Of a DNA stretch of 64,000 nucleotides, positions 8,246-17,102 are shown in pieces. The notes under the pieces were generated by a model. That model did no database searches. It saw nothing but the letters and a program-made list of their open reading frames with translations, and was not told the DNA's origin. The first letter of the stretch is position 1. Each line of letters starts with the position of its first letter. Both the position numbers and the translations under genes were made by a program. The DNA comes from Litchfieldella rifensis (GTDB lineage Bacteria; Pseudomonadota; Gammaproteobacteria; Pseudomonadales; Halomonadaceae), in the NCBI RefSeq assembly GCF_042646605.1, contig NZ_JBHRUG010000017.1, positions 361,644-425,643 of the forward strand, written 5' to 3'.

Positions 8246-10159
8246 TCAATGCTTGTCGAGGGCACGGCGTGCCTGGACCAGTGCCCGATACCAGTTGCGG
8301 GGCGGGGGGCCCACGGCCGGCGGCCGCTGACTCAGGTAGCTGATGTTGCGAGGGTCGCCTTGGGGATGCGTGGCGTGATAGTGGGAAAGCATACGTAGGG
8401 TGTTCTCACGCGCCCCGTAGTGCTGGGTGAGAAAGTCGATGGCCGCCGGCTCCAGCTCTACCTGATAGTGACGCACCAGCGCCAGGGCCAGTTGTTCGGC
8501 ATTGCGCGATAGGTCCACCTCGATTTCCTTGACCATGGCCGCGCCCAGCGCCGCCTTGGCGGCTGCCGAGAGGTTGGGCTCGAGTTGGCCGAAGTCGGCG
8601 GCATTGGTGCTGTTGATGGCGCGTTGCACCTCGGGGCGCGACAGCTGGATATGCGGCTCCAGGGCCAGGGCGATCTCGATGGCCAGGCGCTTGGCGCTGT
8701 CGACACCGACACTCAGGCGCTGGGCGCGCTCGTCATGGAGGCGGTGGTTGCGCCGCTGCTCGATTCCCGCCCGCTCCAGGTGGTCGGCCAGGTGCTTGCA
8801 GACGCGTGCCTTGGCCTCATCGTCCAGGGTAATCACACGTTCGCGGATGCGCAGCCCGCGGCGGCCGGGGCCCAGGCGCAGGCGGGTATCGTTGTCGGCG
8901 AATTCGGCGCTTACCTTCTCCCAGCGTTCTAGCATCTTGAGCAACTGCGCATGTTGCCGTCCGACCTGTTCATAGGCACTCGAGACACTCTTGTAGAGGC
9001 GGATGGCGTTGGTCAGCAGGCCGGCCTTGTGACGCAACTGGCTACGTCGTTCGCGCTGGCCCTCGTCCACCGCCTGGGCCAGATGCTGGATCTGCTCGGC
9101 TAGGGCGTCCATGGCCTGTAACGAGCGGCTCAGCAAGGTTTCGGCACGCAGGCCCGAGGCGGCATCCTCGACCAGGGTGCCGGATTGTTCGGCGAGATAG
9201 GCGGTCAGGGCCTTGAGGCGTGAGAGCCCGGTGGCCTGGGCGATGCGGTGCCGTGCGCGTGCCTGCTCCAGGGCATCGAAGGCGCGGGCCAGTTTCCAGC
9301 GGCCGCGATATTCGAAGGTCAGCATGGGGATCCGGCGGCCGCTGATCAGCTCGAAGGCCAGGATCAGCATCTCCTCCACATCCTGCAGGGTCATCAGCAG
9401 GTCGTTGTCCTGCTCGATGGCGGCCAGCACGCGCTCGATGAAGTTGTCGTCGCGCGGTACCCCGTGGCGCAGGTCCGGGGCATGTCCTTCGAAGCGCTCG
9501 CGCAATAGCGCCGTGGCCTGAGGTGCCGCCTCGGCCAGCTCGGTGAACTGCGGCACGAGGGTGTCACCATACAGGGCGATCAGGTCGCGGATGCGGGCAT
9601 GCAGACCCACGCGACGATAGACATCGATCTGGCCGATGATACGGGCGCTGTCGCGATCATCGAGCAACTCCAGCGCCGCCAGTTCCACTCCCTCCGGCGA
9701 CAGATCCTGCTTGCGCAGCAACATGGCTGCGGCCTCGCGTCGACGGGCATCGCCTTCCAGGCTCTCGACGATCAGGTCGCGGGTCAGCAGCAGCAGTTCG
9801 GGCAGGGCCCTGATTACCCGCTCGATCTTGGCGGTGGTCTTCTCGGCCTTGCGTGTGCTGGTGAATTGATGCACCAGATTGGCGATGATCCCTGCGGCAC
9901 CGGTGATCACCGTATAGGTGATGAAGAAGATGTAGTTCTCGGCCGAGGGGGCTCGCCCGTAACCCAGCAGGTAGCCTCCCCATGCCCCCAGCAGCGTGAC
10001 AGGACCGGCAGTCCACAGGATCTGCATCAAATTGATCGACCAGGGAACCTTTTCCACCGCCTGGGTTATGCGGTTGATCTCGTCGCGTCCCTCGCGCTCC
10101 AGGCGTACCTGGGGCGTTTCATGGCTAGTGGGACGTGAGCGAAAAAAGGGGAAACGCAA
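8246..10159 (-). CDS. Orphan membrane-anchored helical protein, function unknown
   Basis: I do not recognise this 637-residue protein. It has a short basic N-terminus, two membrane segments (about residues 48-68 and 76-95) and then a long, mostly alpha-helical, charged cytoplasmic region of over 500 residues with heptad-like stretches (for example the ERVI-LPELLLLTRDLI segment near 115 and a helix around 350-430). A basic patch with LRLGPGRRGLRIRERV sits near residue 440. No catalytic motif was seen. It follows the ABC1 kinase gene tail to tail with only 4 bases between stops and is divergent from the SEC-C/TPR gene. The start is the first ATG of the frame. Confidence 0.6.
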   Translation of the reverse strand: MRFPFFRSRPTSHETPQVRLEREGRDEINRITQAVEKVPWSINLMQILWTAGPVTLLGAWGGYLLGYGRAPSAENYIFFITYTVITGAAGIIANLVHQFTSTRKAEKTTAKIERVIRALPELLLLTRDLIVESLEGDARRREAAAMLLRKQDLSPEGVELAALELLDDRDSARIIGQIDVYRRVGLHARIRDLIALYGDTLVPQFTELAEAAPQATALLRERFEGHAPDLRHGVPRDDNFIERVLAAIEQDNDLLMTLQDVEEMLILAFELISGRRIPMLTFEYRGRWKLARAFDALEQARARHRIAQATGLSRLKALTAYLAEQSGTLVEDAASGLRAETLLSRSLQAMDALAEQIQHLAQAVDEGQRERRSQLRHKAGLLTNAIRLYKSVSSAYEQVGRQHAQLLKMLERWEKVSAEFADNDTRLRLGPGRRGLRIRERVITLDDEAKARVCKHLADHLERAGIEQRRNHRLHDERAQRLSVGVDSAKRLAIEIALALEPHIQLSRPEVQRAINSTNAADFGQLEPNLSAAAKAALGAAMVKEIEVDLSRNAEQLALALVRHYQVELEPAAIDFLTQHYGARENTLRMLSHYHATHPQGDPRNISYLSQRPPAVGPPPRNWYRALVQARRALDKH

Positions 10160-10303
10160 GGCGGCAATCCTGTGGCGATCGGCATGAGGCAGGGCAAGTG
10201 GCGTGGCTCACCCTAGCATTGGCGATAGGGGCGTGCCATCGCGGATGAGCACCTGATGAGTGGCATGTTAGACTGAACGGATTTTCGAGCGGCGGAGATT
10301 GCG

Positions 10304-12130
10304 ATGCTGGCGGCATGGGTGGAACAACTGCTGGGATTTGCCACTGAGGCATTGGAGGCGATTCGCGAAGACGAACACTATCCGTCCTTCATGGCCTGGA
10401 CCCGCGAACATGGCAAGGCAGCACTGGGTGGCGATCTGGCGATGGCGCAGGCATTGGCACCGGAACTCTGGTCGCAGACACCGCTGGAGCGACTCGATTT
10501 CGCCTGTGAGCCACTGGCGCGTCCGGGGCGCAATGAACCTTGCTGGTGCGATTCGGGGCGCAAGACCAAGCACTGTTGTGGTGCCGTCAGTCTGCCGGGC
10601 CCGGTGCCGAGTCATCTGATGTGGATGATGTCGCTGCGCGACTGGAAGGGTGACACCCTCAAGGCGGCCCTCGCCAGTGGCCGGGCACCCGCCCAAGCCC
10701 TGCTCGAGGCCGGGCTGATCGCTGCTGAAAGTGGCCAGCGCGGGCGTGCCCAGCAGATCCTCGAGGCCTTGTTCGATCAAGGTGACTGGTCACGGCTGCC
10801 CGAACAGGCCGAACCGGCCTTCGAGCTGCTGATCGACCTGTATCAGGAGCGTGGCTTTCATCGCAAGCGGACGACCTTGCTCGACGAGGTGCTGGAGCGG
10901 GGGCCGCTGTTTCTGCGTGGTGTGGCGCTGGAACGGCTGTGCCTGATGTATCTGGACAGCGACGATCTGGCCAGTGCCCGTGAAGCCTTCGTGCGTGCTC
11001 AACAGGCGCTTCCCGACTCGCCGACCCTGGCCTATATCGAAGCCATGCTGCTGCTGCATGAGGGGAACACCGAGGAAGCCAGCGAACGGGCACGCTTCTG
11101 GTTTCGTCGACTGTCACGACAGGGAGACCTGGATGCCGACCAACTGGCCTTCCTGGCCGAGCTGGCCGATAACCCCGGCGCCACACTGGCCGAGCAGATG
11201 GTCAATTCCGAGGAAGACCTGGCCGAGCCGCTGGCGGCCTTGCAGGCACTGCTGGAGGCCTTGCCCACGGCGCCGCGACTGCACTTCGAGCGCAATGCCG
11301 CAGGGGAGCTCGAATACCACAGCACGGCTCGCGAGGACACGCTGTTTGCCGCCTGGCAGGAGTACTTCCAGGTGCTGGTGGATGAGGACTCGGCGCTGGG
11401 TTTCGAGGCCGATCCCTGGCCACATGCCAGTCAGTGGCTGGAAAAGCTCTGTGCGAATCCCGAATGGCTCGATTCACCCAAGGTCGTCCAGGCCCTGACG
11501 CTGGCGTTGACCAGCCGCTTCGGCAGCCTGCCATGGATGGCACCGAGCCTGTTCGAACCCCTGGCAATGCGCCTGGAACGCTGGCTGACGCAACTGGAAG
11601 GCGAGGGTAGCGGTTCCTTCGTGTGGGATACGGCCGACAATGCCGTGTTGCTGCGCACCGGCTTGGCGCTGGTCGTCGGTATGGAACGAGGCGCTCGCGA
11701 GCGCTCGCGCCATCTCGCCGAGCGCTTGCTCTCGCTCGACGACCAGGACAGCCTGGGGCTGCGCGAATTGGTCCTCGACCAGTTGCTGCGGGAAGGGCGC
11801 AACCAGCACGCCCTCGAGGTCAGTCAGCAGCCGATGGAAGCGCCGTTGCTAGGCGTGTTGATGGGGCGCGCGCTGGCGCTCTATCGCCTCGAACGTCAGG
11901 AAGAAGCGTTCGATGCCTTGCGCGAGGCGGTTGCTCTGAATTCCCACGCCATCGCCATGCTGTGCACTGACAACCCCCGGGCAGCGCCAGCGGTGTCGGA
12001 CGAGGCTCCGGCGACGGGCAGCCGCGCCGAAGCCTGGCAATACCGTACGCTGATGCGTGACCAATGGGCCAAGACCCGTGGCGCCCTGGCCTGGCTCGAA
12101 GCGCAGCGCGAGCGGCTGTTCAAGCGCTAG
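10304..12130 (+). CDS. SEC-C motif and TPR-like repeat protein
   Basis: The 608-residue protein has a short helical head, then a SEC-C zinc-binding motif at about residues 74-93 (GRNEPCWCDSGRKTKHCCG, C-x-C-x8-C-C), as found at the end of SecA and in many uncharacterised proteins. The rest is a helical solenoid with TPR-like periodicity (segments such as ALLEAGLIAAESGQRGRAQQIL and FLRGVALERLCLMYLDSDDLASAREAFVRA). This suggests a cytoplasmic adaptor or scaffold, with SEC-C binding zinc and possibly ribosome or SecB-type partners. It is a monocistronic gene facing the permease gene tail to tail. The function is inferred only at domain level. Confidence 0.75.
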   Translation: MLAAWVEQLLGFATEALEAIREDEHYPSFMAWTREHGKAALGGDLAMAQALAPELWSQTPLERLDFACEPLARPGRNEPCWCDSGRKTKHCCGAVSLPGPVPSHLMWMMSLRDWKGDTLKAALASGRAPAQALLEAGLIAAESGQRGRAQQILEALFDQGDWSRLPEQAEPAFELLIDLYQERGFHRKRTTLLDEVLERGPLFLRGVALERLCLMYLDSDDLASAREAFVRAQQALPDSPTLAYIEAMLLLHEGNTEEASERARFWFRRLSRQGDLDADQLAFLAELADNPGATLAEQMVNSEEDLAEPLAALQALLEALPTAPRLHFERNAAGELEYHSTAREDTLFAAWQEYFQVLVDEDSALGFEADPWPHASQWLEKLCANPEWLDSPKVVQALTLALTSRFGSLPWMAPSLFEPLAMRLERWLTQLEGEGSGSFVWDTADNAVLLRTGLALVVGMERGARERSRHLAERLLSLDDQDSLGLRELVLDQLLREGRNQHALEVSQQPMEAPLLGVLMGRALALYRLERQEEAFDALREAVALNSHAIAMLCTDNPRAAPAVSDEAPATGSRAEAWQYRTLMRDQWAKTRGALAWLEAQRERLFKR

Positions 12131-12166
12131 GTGGATGGGCAGTGGGCTGGCACAGGACGCGTGTTG

Positions 12167-13528
12167 TCAGGTAGTGCGTGGCGCCGGCAACAGTTCACGG
12201 TCGCGACTGATCCACCAGGCCAGCAGAATGGCCGGGACCCCCAGTACCGAGGCCAGCACGAAGAAGGCCATATAACCTTCTGCCGCCACCACCATCCCGG
12301 AAAAGCCGCCGATGAACTTGCCGGGCAGGGTCATCAAGGATGAGAACAGCGCATACTGGGTGGCGGTATAGGCCCGTGAGGTCAGGCTGGAGAGGAAGGC
12401 GATGAATACCGTGCTGGCGAGACCGTTGGCCAGGTTGTCGCCGACGATGGTCATCACCAGCATGGGCAGATTGGCGCCATTGAGGGCCAAGGCCGCGAAC
12501 AACAGGTTGGTGATCGCCACGATGATGGCGCCGAGCACCAGGATGGGGCCGATGCCATAGCGTGCCACCAGTAGCCCACCGAGAATTCCGCCGCTGATGC
12601 TCATGGCGATGCCGAAGACATTGGTGACATTGGCGATGGTGGCGAGTGAAAAGCCCAGATCGATATACAGCGGGTTGGCCATGGCGGCCATGGCCAGGTC
12701 GCTGATCCGGAACACGGCGATGAACAGCAGCAGCCACAGGGCCTTGCGCCGGTGGCGGGTGAAGAAATCGGTGAAGGGACAGATGATCGCGCCGGTGGTC
12801 CAGGCGCCCAGGCGTCTCAGAAAACGTGGCTTGCCTCGGCTGGCGCGCAGGAAGGCGCGCACCTTGGGTTCATGAACCAATTGTATGGACAGCGACGAGC
12901 GTTTGGGTTCCGGACGCAACAGTACGGTGATCACGCCGACTCCCACCAGCATCGCCATGCTCAGGTAGGCCGCCTCCCAGGATATCAGCGAGGCGACATA
13001 GAGGGCGCCGGCACCGGCGGCCAGCAACCCGCCGCGATAGCCGATGATATAGGTCGAGGCCATGGCGGCCTGGACATCGTCGGGGGCCGACTCGATACGA
13101 AAGGCATCGATGGCGATGTCCTGGGTGGCCGACCCGAAGGCCACCAGCAGGGAGAAGACGGCGACCAGCCTGAGGTTCTGTTGGGGGTCGAGGCTGGCCA
13201 GGACCACCAGGCCAGTGGCGATCATGCCTTGGGCCACCAGCATCCAGCCGCGTCGTTGCCCGAAGAGTCGCGTCACAATGGGCAGGGCCAGGCGGTCGAC
13301 CACCGGTGCCCAGAAGAACTTGATCGAATACAGGATGCCGATCCACGAGAAGAAGCCGATCGCCGCGATCTCCACGCCATCGCTGCGCAACCAGGCCGAG
13401 AGTGTCGAGAACACCAGCAGAAACGGTAGCCCTGCGGAGAACCCCAGAAACAGCATGGTGATGACCGGGGCACGCAGGTACACGGCCACCGCGTCGCGCC
13501 AACTGCGACGCGCGATGGGGGAGGTCAT
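12167..13528 (-). CDS. AmpG-like MFS permease
   Basis: This is a 12-helix major facilitator protein of 453 residues. The N-terminal region (LYLGFSAGLPFLLVFSTL-type segment, LRSDGV-x-IAAIGFFSW, IKFFWAPVVDR) is the signature of AmpG permeases, which import anhydromuropeptides for cell-wall recycling. The TRLFGQRRGWMLVAQ loop and the later ATQDIAIDAFRIE motif are also typical. Some AmpG-like paralogs act on other substrates, so the symbol is withheld. It is a single gene, divergent from rfaH. Confidence 0.85.
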   Translation of the reverse strand: MTSPIARRSWRDAVAVYLRAPVITMLFLGFSAGLPFLLVFSTLSAWLRSDGVEIAAIGFFSWIGILYSIKFFWAPVVDRLALPIVTRLFGQRRGWMLVAQGMIATGLVVLASLDPQQNLRLVAVFSLLVAFGSATQDIAIDAFRIESAPDDVQAAMASTYIIGYRGGLLAAGAGALYVASLISWEAAYLSMAMLVGVGVITVLLRPEPKRSSLSIQLVHEPKVRAFLRASRGKPRFLRRLGAWTTGAIICPFTDFFTRHRRKALWLLLFIAVFRISDLAMAAMANPLYIDLGFSLATIANVTNVFGIAMSISGGILGGLLVARYGIGPILVLGAIIVAITNLLFAALALNGANLPMLVMTIVGDNLANGLASTVFIAFLSSLTSRAYTATQYALFSSLMTLPGKFIGGFSGMVVAAEGYMAFFVLASVLGVPAILLAWWISRDRELLPAPRTT

Positions 13529-13749
13529 TGCAGGGCTCCTGACGGGGGCATGGCAATGGGATAGCGTCCCACCGATAGCCGGACAAGTGGCACGAGGGGC
13601 TGGTAGACTATTTCCTTAACGGCCATGACGTGTTTCATGAGATCGATACATTCGTTGATGATGGCAGTGACATGTCGGCTGAGGGCATTGATTGTTGCAG
13701 AGCGGCATACGGGATGCCAGCAGCCAGCGTGAGAAACTTCAGGAGTGAC

Positions 13750-14283
13750 ATGAGCGAGCAGATCGAAGGACAGGAAGAGGATGCCATTCCTCGTTGGTAC
13801 GTCATCCAGTGCAAGGGGGGAGAATCGTTTCGTGCCGCCGAGCATTTGGACAACCAGGGTTACGAGATCCTGCATCCGGTGCTCGAGGTCCAACGCAAGC
13901 GTCGACAGCGGCTCGTCTGGGTGGCCGAACCGTTGTTTCCCTATTATCTGTTCATTCGCCTGGATCGGCTGGCCAGCAACTGGCGCCCGATTCGCTCGAC
14001 CCGTGGTGTCTTGAAGCTGGTCACCTTCGGCGACGAGCCGCTGGCCGTGGACGACGCGCTGGTCGAAACCCTGCGCCAGCACCCGGCCGGTGAGACGCGC
14101 GAGGCGTCCAATGTCTATTTTCGTGCCGGTGAACCGGTGGAAATCACCGAGGGTCCCTTCCGCGACCTGCAGGCGGTGTTCGCATCGCAGAAGGGCGAGG
14201 AGCGGGCCATCGTGCTACTCAACATGTTGCACAAGCAGCAGCGTCTGGAAATCCCGATCGCCCAACTGCGCCCTCGCACCTGA
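13750..14283 (+). CDS. rfaH: Transcription antiterminator RfaH
   Basis: This is a NusG paralog that rides on RNA polymerase past ops elements and couples transcription to translation of long envelope, LPS or capsule operons. The 177-residue protein has the NGN domain (WYVIQCKGGESFRAAEHL, then FPYYLFIRLD) and a C-terminal KOW-type domain (GEPVEITEGPFRDLQAVF). The start ATG has AGGAG five bases upstream (13741-13745); the frame stays open further upstream but without a ribosome site. The 220 bases between it and the divergent AmpG-like gene hold the promoters of both. No ops element or target operon is visible in the window. Confidence 0.9.
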   Translation: MSEQIEGQEEDAIPRWYVIQCKGGESFRAAEHLDNQGYEILHPVLEVQRKRRQRLVWVAEPLFPYYLFIRLDRLASNWRPIRSTRGVLKLVTFGDEPLAVDDALVETLRQHPAGETREASNVYFRAGEPVEITEGPFRDLQAVFASQKGEERAIVLLNMLHKQQRLEIPIAQLRPRT

Positions 14284-14304
14284 GCCCCGCTAGATCCCCA
14301 GGCC

Positions 14305-14344
14305 CTGTCTGAAAACTCGACGAGTGCGGGCAGTTTTCAGACAG
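14305..14344. repeat. Perfect 13-bp inverted repeat between rfaH and the slyD-like gene
   Basis: The arms CTGTCTGAAAACT (14305-14317) and its exact complement (14332-14344) flank a 14-nt loop. There is no U-tract on either side, so it is not a standard intrinsic terminator. It could be a stable mRNA hairpin or a mobile-element footprint. Confidence 0.7.
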
Positions 14345-14370
14345 CGCCCAAGCCAATACAGGAGGGCCCC

Positions 14371-14865
14371 ATGCGGATAGCGCCCCAGCAGGTCGTCACC
14401 CTGCATTATATGCTGCGCGATGCCAGCGGCACGGTGCTCGACGACTCTCGATCCCGAGACACGCCGCTCGAGTATCTGCATGGCCACCACAATATCGTCG
14501 CCGGCCTGGAGCGGGCCCTGGAAGGCCAGCCGGTGGGAGCCACGCTCAGCGTGACCCTGATGCCGGCCGAAGCCTATGGTATGCGTGACGAAGCCCGGGT
14601 ACAGCAGGTGCCCCGCAGCGCCTTTCCGATCGACGATCTGGCCCTGGGCATGCGCTTCCAGACCCAGGGCGAAGACGGTCCGGAGATCGTTACCGTGCTC
14701 GAGATCGACAGCGACCGGGTCACGGTGGACACCAATCACCCGTTGGCGGGGGAAACCCTGAGCTATCGACTGGAAGTGCTGGGCATCCGTGAGGCGACGC
14801 CTGCCGAGCTAGCCAAAGGCCATCCGTTGACGGCCGATGTCGACCGGCTTATTCCCCCTCTCTGA
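14371..14865 (+). CDS. SlyD-like FKBP-type peptidyl-prolyl isomerase
   Basis: This is a cytoplasmic FKBP-fold prolyl isomerase and chaperone of 164 residues. The FKBP core (VVTLHYMLRDASG-x-VLDDS, GLERALEGQPVGA, AYGMRDE) is interrupted at about residues 70-120 by an insert-in-flap chaperone domain, as in SlyD. The His/Cys-rich metal-binding tail of enterobacterial SlyD, used in nickel delivery, is missing: the protein ends TADVDRLIPPL. An AGGAGG site precedes the ATG. It probably has its own transcript because of the hairpin after rfaH. Confidence 0.88.
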   Translation: MRIAPQQVVTLHYMLRDASGTVLDDSRSRDTPLEYLHGHHNIVAGLERALEGQPVGATLSVTLMPAEAYGMRDEARVQQVPRSAFPIDDLALGMRFQTQGEDGPEIVTVLEIDSDRVTVDTNHPLAGETLSYRLEVLGIREATPAELAKGHPLTADVDRLIPPL

Positions 14866-14876
14866 TGTCCAGAAGA

Positions 14877-14890
14877 CTGATCCATATCAA
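14877..14890 (+). promoter_or_regulatory. ANR/FNR-like box upstream of the 41-residue membrane protein
   Basis: The sequence CTGAT-CCAT-ATCAA differs from the FNR/ANR consensus TTGAT-N4-ATCAA at one base. It lies 110 bases upstream of the small gene at 15000, at a distance that would allow oxygen-responsive control. A second dyad, TTGAC-TCAG-GTCAC (14927-14940), is closer to the gene. Confidence 0.45.
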
Positions 14891-14999
14891 GTCTTGCCAG
14901 GCCGCTGGCCGGGAAGCCGTGCAAACTTGACTCAGGTCACGATTTCCGCGGGCAGTGACGGCTACAGTGAAGCCATCACATCACGGCGGGAGCAATGCC

Positions 15000-15125
15000 A
15001 TGTACTGGGATGAAGCGGTGATCTTCGGCTTGGTGACCGTCGGCCTGATGGTGGCTTTCATGGGGGGCTGGATCTCTTTCATCGTGCGTGACCACAAGCG
15101 CAAGAGCAAGCAGCACAAGCATTGA
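15000..15125 (+). CDS. 41-residue single-pass membrane protein, unknown
   Basis: This short gene encodes 41 residues: a short N-terminus (MYWDEAVI), one membrane helix (about residues 7-29) and a strongly basic tail (RDHKRKSKQHKH). A GGGAG ribosome site lies seven bases before the ATG, and a strong intrinsic terminator follows 49 bases after the stop, so it looks like a genuine, separately transcribed gene. The topology resembles small subunits or assembly factors of respiratory oxidases, and an ANR/FNR-like box sits upstream, but I do not recognise the family. It stands alone between the SlyD-like gene and a convergent GGDEF/EAL gene. Confidence 0.65.
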   Translation: MYWDEAVIFGLVTVGLMVAFMGGWISFIVRDHKRKSKQHKH

Positions 15126-15173
15126 CCTAGCCGTCATATCGCGTCGTCAGGGGAGGGGGCCATGCCCCCCGCT

Positions 15174-15200
15174 AGCCGGCCTTCGGGCCGGCATTTTTAT
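15174..15200 (+). terminator. Intrinsic terminator of the 41-residue membrane protein gene
   Basis: The stem GCCGGCC (15175-15181) pairs with 15186-15192 around a stable TTCG tetraloop and is followed by ATTTTTAT. Confidence 0.9.
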
Positions 15201-15297
15201 GTCGATACGGCATCCCGGGGTCGGTAGGGTCAGGGACCGGCACGATCCCGGTATGTAGTGGGGAAACGCTGGCGAATCGCAGCATCCCCGCTTGTCC

Positions 15298-16956
15298 TTA
15301 CGGAGAGGGAGCGGCGTGGCGCCGGCGATAATCGTCGAGCCAGTCGAGAACCTGGTCGGCGGGTAACGGTCGCGAGATCAGGTAGCCTTGCAAGTAGTCG
15401 CAACCCAGGCGCTGCAGCAGTTCGCGGCCTTGGGGCGTGTCCACGCCCTCGGCCACGACCTTGAGCCCCAGGTTGTGGCCCAGTTCGATGGTCGAGCGCA
15501 CGATGACTTCATCGTCGCTGTGGTCTTCGAGCCTGAGGATGAAAGACTTGTCGATCTTGAGCTCCTGCACCGGCAAGCGCTTGAGTTGCGCCAGCGAGGA
15601 GTAGCCGGCGCCGAAGTCGTCCACCGCGACGGTCATGCCCGCGTGGCGCAGTTCACCCAGCACACGGGTTGCCAGGGCGGGGTCCTTCATGATCGCGCTT
15701 TCGGTGACTTCCAGACCTAACTGATCGGGCGTCAGACGGTACTCGGCCTGCATCTGCAACAGGCGGTCAGGCAAGCTCTCGTCCATGACGTCCGCGGCCG
15801 AGAGATTGACGGCGACACGCAGGGTGTGTCCCTGACGTCCCCAACTCTGCAGCTGCTTGCCTACCGCGTCGATCATCCACTGACTCAGCAGGTGGATATT
15901 GCCCGAACGCTCAGCCAGCGTGATGAATTCATCGGGAGGAATGAAGCCCAGGGTGGGATGCTGCCAGCGCATCAGCGCCTCGAACTGAACGACCTCACCG
16001 CTATCGGTCCGGACCTTGGGCTGGTAAACGACGGTCAGTTGCTGCTGGCTTACGGCATCATGCAGATCGCGGATCAGCGTAAGCTGACGCAAATGGCGTT
16101 CGTCCTGACCCTCGAGATAGAGTTGGTGGCGCTGGTGACTGTGACGCGCCATGGCGAGGGCGATATCGGCACGCCGCAACAGCAGGTGAGGGCTGTCGCC
16201 GTGTTCGGGAAAGCGGACCTCGCCGAGCGAGAGTGCGGGACGAATCGGGGAATCATGCGTATCGATAGGCTGTGAGAGGCGTTGATGCAGATCCTTGAGC
16301 CAGGCTTCCGGGCAGGCGGGGATATCGAGCCGCAGCAGGAATTCGTCACCTCCCAAGCGATAGGCATCGACCACTGGCGAAGGGAGCTTGGCCAGGCGCT
16401 CCGCCAGGGTGATCAGGACGCGATCGCCGAGGGCATAGCCGAAGGTGTCGTTGATGCGTCGAAAGTCGTCGATCGCCAGCCGCAATAAGGTAAAGGGGCG
16501 CCCCGTGGCGATATCACGTTCAATGTCAGCCTGGGCCAAGGTGCGATTGGAAAGCCCGGTGAGCAGGTCATGGCGTGACTGATGCAACAGCGTGGCTTCT
16601 CGTCGCGCGATATCTTCCTGCATGGTCATCAGGGCATCGGCCAGGAGTCCGAGTTCGCCCTTCCGTGGCACCTCGAGTCGCGAGAAGCGATGGCCACGAC
16701 CGATACGGCGAACCGTATCGGCCATGATCCCCAGAGAGCGGCTTATGGTACGAATACTCAGGACGGCAACCAGCGTGGCTACGGCCAGGTTGACGACGAA
16801 GATCGTCGGTAGTTGCCATTGCAGTTCCCGGTAGGCGGCCAACAGGGTGTCACGAGATATGTGATCGATGGCACTCAGGATGATGCCGACCGTGGCCAAC
16901 TGTGTCAGTACGACCACGGTCAGCATGACGATAAGCAGTCGCGTACGAAGGGGCAT
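15298..16956 (-). CDS. Membrane GGDEF-EAL cyclic-di-GMP protein
   Basis: This is a cyclic-di-GMP turnover protein of 552 residues. Two membrane helices (about 7-30 and 50-70) enclose a very short periplasmic loop and are followed by a HAMP-like linker. The GGDEF domain has an intact active site (LGGDEF at 201-206, DDFRRINDTFGYALGD), and the EAL domain keeps FEAL (325-328), NLSAADV, the glutamate of TESAIM, DDFGAGYSSL, the lysine in LKIDKSF and AEGVDT. Both activities could therefore be functional. The usual GYLFGRP motif reads GYLISRP. It is a single gene with the start at the first ATG; nothing nearby suggests a target. Confidence 0.93.
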   Translation of the reverse strand: MPLRTRLLIVMLTVVVLTQLATVGIILSAIDHISRDTLLAAYRELQWQLPTIFVVNLAVATLVAVLSIRTISRSLGIMADTVRRIGRGHRFSRLEVPRKGELGLLADALMTMQEDIARREATLLHQSRHDLLTGLSNRTLAQADIERDIATGRPFTLLRLAIDDFRRINDTFGYALGDRVLITLAERLAKLPSPVVDAYRLGGDEFLLRLDIPACPEAWLKDLHQRLSQPIDTHDSPIRPALSLGEVRFPEHGDSPHLLLRRADIALAMARHSHQRHQLYLEGQDERHLRQLTLIRDLHDAVSQQQLTVVYQPKVRTDSGEVVQFEALMRWQHPTLGFIPPDEFITLAERSGNIHLLSQWMIDAVGKQLQSWGRQGHTLRVAVNLSAADVMDESLPDRLLQMQAEYRLTPDQLGLEVTESAIMKDPALATRVLGELRHAGMTVAVDDFGAGYSSLAQLKRLPVQELKIDKSFILRLEDHSDDEVIVRSTIELGHNLGLKVVAEGVDTPQGRELLQRLGCDYLQGYLISRPLPADQVLDWLDDYRRRHAAPSP

Positions 16957-17102
16957 GAGGGAGTGCCTTGAGCCGATGAGCGCGCATCGCGGAAGCGTTG
17001 GCTGTCCTTATTATTGTCAAGTTGCCGGTTTCCTGCCGAGGCGATCGGCAATCGATCTTGTGAGAGCTTCCGACAAGTTACCGGACGCGTCATCCAGGCG
17101 GC

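Noticed and set aside
14305..14344. Rho-independent terminator after rfaH
   Set aside because: The stem is perfect but no U-tract follows on either strand.
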